Below are positions 9,169 to 12,168 of a stretch of DNA of 12,168 nt, piece after piece. Source of the DNA: Gammaproteobacteria bacterium (GTDB taxonomy: Bacteria > Pseudomonadota > Gammaproteobacteria > UBA9214). The DNA lies in assembly GCA_029864225.1 (NCBI GenBank), contig JAOTTU010000053.1, positions 1-12,168 of the forward strand. The letters run 5' to 3'. Each line of letters begins with the position of its first letter. The first letter of the stretch is position 1. The position numbers and the translations under genes are program-made. The notes beneath the pieces were generated by a model. It had not been told where the DNA came from and made no database searches. It saw only the letters and a list, made by a program, of their open reading frames with translations.

Positions 9169-9609
9169 ATGGCACGAGGAGTAAACAAGGTAATTCTGGT
9201 AGGTAATCTGGGCAAGGACCCGGAAGTCCGCTACATGCCGAGCGGCAATGCAGTTGCCAATGTCACGTTGGCGACGACGGATTCCTGGAAGGACAAGCAG
9301 AGCGGTGAGAAGCAGGAACGCACCGAATGGCACAATATCGTGTTCTACAGCCGCCTGGCCGAGATCGCGGGTGAATACCTGAAGAAGGGGTCACAGGTCT
9401 ACGTGGAGGGCAGGCTGCAGACCCGCAAGTGGCAGGACAAGAACGGCAATGACCGTTATACCACGGAGATCATTGCCAATGAGATGCAGATGCTGGGAAG
9501 CCGGGGCGGCAGTGCCGGCTATGCCGGTGAACCGGCGCCCGCAGCCGCACAGCCGGCAGCCGCAAGCAGTGGCGCAGCGGATGCCTTTGATGATGACATC
9601 CCGTTCTGA
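9169..9609 (+). CDS. ssb: Single-stranded DNA-binding protein SSB
   Basis: 146 residues (E. coli 178). SSB tetramers coat single-stranded DNA in replication, recombination and repair and recruit partners through their acidic tip. The OB fold spans about 1-108, starting MARGVNKVILVGNLGKDPEVRYM and including TEWHNIVFYSRLAEIAGEYLKKGSQ (cut here) and RKWQDKNGNDRYTTE. The linker (about 111-137) is short and rich in Gly, Ala and Pro, without the Gln-rich stretch of E. coli. The C-terminal tip is DDDIPF, the partner-binding peptide. The ATG at 9169 is chosen over an in-frame GTG at 9121 because AGGAG lies at 9158-9162 and the N-terminus then matches E. coli. A strong terminator follows. Confidence 0.98.
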   Translation: MARGVNKVILVGNLGKDPEVRYMPSGNAVANVTLATTDSWKDKQSGEKQERTEWHNIVFYSRLAEIAGEYLKKGSQVYVEGRLQTRKWQDKNGNDRYTTEIIANEMQMLGSRGGSAGYAGEPAPAAAQPAAASSGAADAFDDDIPF

Positions 9610-9638
9610 CGCTCTAGCAAAGTATTCGTGCTTGAACC

Positions 9639-9664
9639 AAGGCCTGCCCAGCAGGCCTTTTTTT
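9639..9664 (+). terminator. Intrinsic terminator after ssb
   Basis: AAGGCCTGC (9639-9647) pairs perfectly with GCAGGCCTT (9651-9659) around the loop CCA, followed by seven Ts (9658-9664). It ends the ssb transcript 30 bases after the stop codon and insulates the dcw cluster. Confidence 0.93.
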
Positions 9665-9665
9665 A

Positions 9666-9707
9666 TAGCCGCTGTCGGCGGCTAACGGTCCGTGCTGCAG
9701 AAGCAGC
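9666..9707. repeat. Two further small inverted repeats after the ssb terminator
   Basis: TAGCCGC (9666-9672) pairs with GCGGCTA (9678-9684) around TGTCG, and GCTGC (9694-9698) pairs with GCAGC (9703-9707) around AGAA. Neither is followed by a T-run, so they are not intrinsic terminators for the plus strand. They may only back up RNA stability; function unknown. Confidence 0.4.
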
Positions 9708-9741
9708 GTACCCCTTCATCTAGGTTCCAGCTGCTCAGATT

Positions 9742-9759
9742 AACCCAATATATTGGGTT
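9742..9759. promoter_or_regulatory. Perfect 18-bp palindrome, candidate operator
   Basis: AACCCAATA (9742-9750) is followed directly by its exact reverse complement TATTGGGTT (9751-9759). A symmetric site without spacer, placed 11 bases before a consensus TATAAT, is typical of a dimeric regulator's operator. The inner 16 bases agree with the published NrdR box consensus, as I remember it, at 14 positions, but I see no second box nearby and no nrd gene in the window. Which protein binds is unknown. Confidence 0.5.
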
Positions 9760-9770
9760 CTTTCTCCGGT

Positions 9771-9776
9771 TATAAT
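9771..9776 (+). promoter_or_regulatory. Consensus -10 (TATAAT) upstream of the mraZ region
   Basis: A perfect TATAAT with the 18-bp palindrome covering its -35 region. At 17-base spacing the -35 would read ATATAT, which is poor, so this promoter would be weak or activator-dependent. Transcription would start near 9783 and give either a 270-base mraZ leader or a transcript for the small ORF at 9816. Confidence 0.35.
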
Positions 9777-9815
9777 GCCCGGGTCGGGGCAAATCCAGGT
9801 CGGCAGGCGGTCTGA

Positions 9816-9971
9816 ATGTGGTGGAAATATTTTTCGAGTTCGCAAATTACTGTAGATAAGTTCGACAAGTTTTTGATTTACAATTTATATGTTCAAGTAG
9901 TTGCCGCCCTGAATTCAGAATATGAGCTAAGTGACTGCCCAAAAAGGAGATTCTTTTGTTTTATTGCTTGA
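9816..9971 (+). CDS. Possible 51-residue small ORF, doubtful
   Basis: ATG at 9816 opens a 51-codon frame to TGA at 9971, starting MWWKYFSSSQ and ending FFCFIA. I do not recognise it. For: it begins about 33 bases after the predicted start of the 9771 promoter and has a mixed, protein-like composition with an amphipathic middle (DKFLIYNLYVQVVAAL). Against: no good ribosome binding site, low third-position GC compared with neighbouring genes, a tandem AGG-AGA pair, and its end overlaps the -35 of the mraZ promoter. It is most probably non-coding AT-rich promoter DNA. Confidence 0.15.
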   Translation: MWWKYFSSSQITVDKFDKFLIYNLYVQVVAALNSEYELSDCPKRRFFCFIA

Positions 9972-9997
9972 CAGAAGCGCGGCTCGCTCCCTATAGT
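9968..9997 (+). promoter_or_regulatory. Main promoter of the dcw cluster (mraZ promoter)
   Basis: TTGACA (9968-9973) is a perfect -35, and TATAGT (9992-9997) is a five-of-six -10 at 18-base spacing. Transcription would start near 10004, right at the first MraZ repeat, so bound MraZ would block it. The DNA upstream (9816-9960) is AT-rich and could supply UP-element contacts for the alpha subunit. Confidence 0.8.
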
Positions 9998-10006
9998 GTC
10001 GCAAAG

Positions 10007-10050
10007 TGGGAAGCAGTGGTAATAAATGGGGATTTGGGGAGCTTAGGGGG
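10007..10050 (+). promoter_or_regulatory. MraZ operator: 10-bp phased TGGGN-type direct repeats
   Basis: TGGGA (10007-10011), TGGTA (10017-10021) and TGGGG (10027-10031) are spaced exactly ten bases apart with 5-base spacers. Degenerate GGGAG (10037) and GGGGC (10047) continue the phase up to the start codon. E. coli MraZ is known to repress its own operon by binding TGGGN repeats with 5-base spacers at the same place. The last G-rich unit doubles as the mraZ ribosome binding site. Confidence 0.8.
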
Positions 10051-10055
10051 CAAAT

Positions 10056-10508
10056 GTGTTCCGTGGTGGCAGCGCAGTCAATCTGGACGTAAAGGGGCGG
10101 CTGGCCTTCCCCACCCGCTACCGGGCTGTGCTCGAGGAGCGCTGTGAAGGGCGCGTGGTACTGACCGTACACGACGACTGCTGCCTGCTGCTGTACCCCT
10201 ACCCTGACTGGGACGAGATCGAACGCAAACTCGTCCGCCTTCCAAACCAGGACAAGCGCACCCGGACCTTGCAGCGCATGTTGCTGGGCCATGCCACCGA
10301 ACTCGAGATCGACAAGAGCGGCCGGATCCTGATTCCGCCGCGCTTGCGTGAATTCGCCAATCTGGATAAGCGTGTCGTGCTCGCCGGTCTTGGGAACAAA
10401 TTTGAAATCTGGAATGAACAGTCCTGGGAACAGAACTGTGGTGAATGGGTGTCAGGGGAACATGATACCGGTGAACTGCCGGGCTCACTAGAGTCGTTGA
10501 CGCTCTGA
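10056..10508 (+). CDS. mraZ: Transcriptional regulator MraZ
   Basis: 150 residues, close to E. coli MraZ (152). MraZ is an AbrB-type DNA-binding protein that forms ring oligomers and represses the dcw operon. The two swapped-hairpin half-domains each carry the DxxxR motif: D11-R15 in NLDVKGRL and D86-R90 in EIDKSGRIL. LLLYP (44-48), LLGHATE (76-82) and NKFEIW are also family hallmarks. The start is GTG at 10056 because the frame there begins MFRGG as in E. coli; AGGGGG at 10045-10050 is the likely ribosome binding site. An out-of-frame ATG at 10054 overlaps it. The operator repeats just upstream support autoregulation. First gene of the cluster; rsmH follows three bases after its stop. Confidence 0.97.
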   Translation: MFRGGSAVNLDVKGRLAFPTRYRAVLEERCEGRVVLTVHDDCCLLLYPYPDWDEIERKLVRLPNQDKRTRTLQRMLLGHATELEIDKSGRILIPPRLREFANLDKRVVLAGLGNKFEIWNEQSWEQNCGEWVSGEHDTGELPGSLESLTL

Positions 10509-10511
10509 TTC

Positions 10512-11447
10512 ATGGTAACGGATTACTCACACCAGCCGGTACTCCTCGATGAAGTACTGGAAGGCCTCGATATTCGGCCGGACGGTGTGTACGTGGATGG
10601 AACCTTTGGTCGTGGCGGACATGCGGGGGCCATTCTCGGCAGGCTTGGACCGGGGGGCAGGTTGCTGGCGATAGACAAGGACCCCGAGGCCGTGCAGTCG
10701 GCCGAAGAACAATACGGTAGCGATCAACGATTCGAGATAGAACAGGGTACGTTCACGATGCTGAGTCATCTGGTTGAACAACGACGACTGCAAGGAAAGA
10801 TCAACGGCCTGTTACTGGATCTCGGCGTTTCCTCGCCGCAACTCGATGACCCTTCACGTGGGTTCAGCTTCTCGGACGATGGTCCCCTCGATATGCGCAT
10901 GGATCCCGGTGCGGGTATCAGTGCGGCCCAGTGGTTAGCGCAGGCCAGCGAGTCCGCTATCTGCGATGTGCTCAAGATCTATGGCGAGGAACGCTTTGCC
11001 CGACGCATTGCGCGCGCCCTGATTAGGGCGCGCACAACCACTCCCATCGAGACCACGCGGCAGCTGGCGGAACTGGTCGCGGCGGCCGTGCCGGTGCGCG
11101 AAAAGAACAAGCATCCCGCCACCCGGACCTTCCAGGCGCTGCGCATCCACATCAACCATGAACTCGATGACCTGAAGTCGGTGCTCGAACAGCTGCCCGA
11201 TGTCCTGGCAGCCCACGGACGGCTGGCGGTGATCAGCTTTCACTCTCTCGAGGACCGCATGGTGAAACGTTTCATCCGCCGCGAGTACCAGGGTGACCCG
11301 CTGCCACCGGATTTCCCGCTGGCAGGTCTTAGCCACAAGCCGCGCCTGCGCCCGGTTGGCAAGGCCATCCGTGCAGGTGCAGACGAGCTGGCCCGCAACC
11401 CGCGTGCCCGCAGCGCGGTCTTGAGGCTGGCGGAGCGCCTGCAATGA
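10512..11447 (+). CDS. rsmH: 16S rRNA (cytosine-1402-N4)-methyltransferase RsmH
   Basis: 311 residues (E. coli 313). RsmH (MraW) uses S-adenosylmethionine to methylate N4 of C1402 in 16S rRNA, near the ribosomal P site, where RsmI adds the 2'-O-methyl group. The cofactor-binding motif GTFGRGGHAGAIL is at 30-42, followed by AIDKDP (53-58), LLDLGVSSPQLD (101-112) and GFSFSDDGPLDMRM (117-130). Late motifs are HPATRTFQALRI (201-212) and ISFHSLEDRMVKRF (241 on). An alpha-helical insertion lies around 135-200. The start is three bases after mraZ and lacks a strong ribosome binding site, so it is probably coupled to mraZ. Its stop overlaps the ftsL start. Confidence 0.98.
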   Translation: MVTDYSHQPVLLDEVLEGLDIRPDGVYVDGTFGRGGHAGAILGRLGPGGRLLAIDKDPEAVQSAEEQYGSDQRFEIEQGTFTMLSHLVEQRRLQGKINGLLLDLGVSSPQLDDPSRGFSFSDDGPLDMRMDPGAGISAAQWLAQASESAICDVLKIYGEERFARRIARALIRARTTTPIETTRQLAELVAAAVPVREKNKHPATRTFQALRIHINHELDDLKSVLEQLPDVLAAHGRLAVISFHSLEDRMVKRFIRREYQGDPLPPDFPLAGLSHKPRLRPVGKAIRAGADELARNPRARSAVLRLAERLQ

Positions 11448-11713
11448 GCGTGAAGCCGACAACAACGCTGGTCCTGTTGCTGGCCATTATTCTGTCATCC
11501 GTGGGGGTGGTGTATGCCCGGCACCAGAACCGACTGCTGTTCGTCGAGTTGCAGGCCCTGAGCTATGAGAAAGACCGCATGGATGTCGAGTGGGGCCAGT
11601 TGCAGCTGGAACAAAGCACCCTGACAACCCACGGGCAAGTGGAGCAGGCGGCACGCACCCGGCTGGGTATGATCAATCCGGCGCCGGAAACCTTCGTAAT
11701 CGTCAGGCCATGA
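11444..11713 (+). CDS. ftsL: Cell division protein FtsL
   Basis: 89 residues (E. coli 121; shorter forms occur in other gammaproteobacteria). FtsL is a bitopic inner-membrane protein that joins FtsB and FtsQ and helps activate FtsWI at the septum. A short cytoplasmic start (MSVKPT) is followed by one membrane segment (about 7-24, LVLLLAIILSSVGVVYA) and a periplasmic leucine-rich coiled coil (about 29-62). The end TRLGMINPAPETFVIVRP is typical of the family. It overlaps rsmH by an ATGA and ftsI by another, so all three are translationally coupled; GGAG at 11432-11435 is the ribosome binding site. Confidence 0.95.
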   Translation: MSVKPTTTLVLLLAIILSSVGVVYARHQNRLLFVELQALSYEKDRMDVEWGQLQLEQSTLTTHGQVEQAARTRLGMINPAPETFVIVRP

Positions 11714-12168
11714 ACGGGAACATGACATTTTCAGTGCAGCCGGGCCGACGCATGCTGGTGATCCTGACAATGCTGCTGGCACTGCTGATGCTGGTATGGC
11801 GTGCCGTCAATCTGCAAGTGCTGGACAAGGACTTTCTGCAGACCCAGGGGCAGGCACGGCACCTGCGCGTGGTAGAACTGCCGGCGCATCGCGGCATGAT
11901 ACTGGACCGTAACAACGAGCCGCTGGCGGTCAGTACCCCGGTCGAATCTGTCTGGGTAAACCCGCAGGAACTGGAGAGTGTCCAGGAAAGTATCTCCACG
12001 CTGTCACGCCTGCTGTCACTCGACCGTGACCACGTGCAGCAATTGCTGGCCCGGAATGCGGCGCGCGAGTTTATTTACCTGCGCCGTCATATCAGTCCCT
12101 CGCTGGCCACGCAGGTCGGGATGCTGGACATCCAGGGCGTGTACACACAGAAGGAATACAAGCGTTAC
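11710..12168 (+). CDS. ftsI: Peptidoglycan DD-transpeptidase FtsI (PBP3), N-terminal part (3' end outside window)
   Basis: The first 153 residues of the division transpeptidase that crosslinks septal peptidoglycan in complex with FtsW. After a basic start, a single membrane segment spans about 15-34 (MLVILTMLLALLMLVWRAV), then the periplasmic pedestal domain begins with VVELPAHRGMILDRNNEPLA (54-73), the signature of class B penicillin-binding proteins. EFIYLRRHI and YTQKEYKRY match the equivalent parts of E. coli FtsI (RFIYL, EESRRYYP). The catalytic SxxK, SxN and KTG motifs lie beyond the window. The ATG at 11710 overlaps the ftsL stop (ATGA) and AGG lies at 11705; ATG at 11722 is a less likely alternative. 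Confidence 0.97.
   Translation, partial: MNGNMTFSVQPGRRMLVILTMLLALLMLVWRAVNLQVLDKDFLQTQGQARHLRVVELPAHRGMILDRNNEPLAVSTPVESVWVNPQELESVQESISTLSRLLSLDRDHVQQLLARNAAREFIYLRRHISPSLATQVGMLDIQGVYTQKEYKRY

Overview
The window is ordinary core chromosome of a GC-rich gammaproteobacterium. The ribosomal, RpoA, UvrA, SSB and division proteins all read as close relatives of the E. coli and Pseudomonas proteins. I cannot name the genus; the gene mix would fit a Chromatiales-like or Pseudomonas-like lineage, and that is inference only. I see no mobile element, CRISPR array, rRNA, tRNA or defence system.

Layout, left to right. Bases 1-717 are the end of the spc operon: the C-terminal half of secY, then rpmJ. 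Bases 718-3825 are the alpha operon: a 183-base leader with its own likely promoter, then rpsM, rpsK, rpsD, rpoA and rplQ, closed by a strong intrinsic terminator. Next comes a separately promoted DUF62-family S-adenosylmethionine hydrolase (3981-4715), which converges on uvrA (4736-7588, minus strand). uvrA is divergent from a YajR-like MFS transporter (7663-9030), which is followed by ssb and a second strong terminator (9639-9664). The uvrA/MFS/ssb order resembles what I recall from Pseudomonas. After a 446-base gap rich in regulatory sequence, the division and cell-wall (dcw) cluster begins: mraZ, rsmH, ftsL and the start of ftsI, which is cut by the window edge.

How the genes work together. 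The left part makes ribosome, RNA polymerase alpha and the Sec translocon channel. The middle holds DNA repair and single-strand DNA binding (UvrA, SSB) plus two accessory enzymes. The right part starts septal peptidoglycan synthesis. In the dcw cluster the genes are packed with 3-base gaps or ATGA overlaps, so translational coupling is likely.

The most informative non-coding stretch is 9665-10055. It holds a perfect 18-bp palindrome next to a perfect TATAAT, an AT-rich segment with a 51-codon ORF of doubtful status, a strong TTGACA/TATAGT promoter, and 10-bp-phased TGGGN-type repeats that match the known MraZ operator. The main protein-level oddity is that ribosomal protein S4 carries a four-cysteine zinc motif absent from E. 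coli S4. I did not find a convincing undescribed system; the findings are modest and testable.
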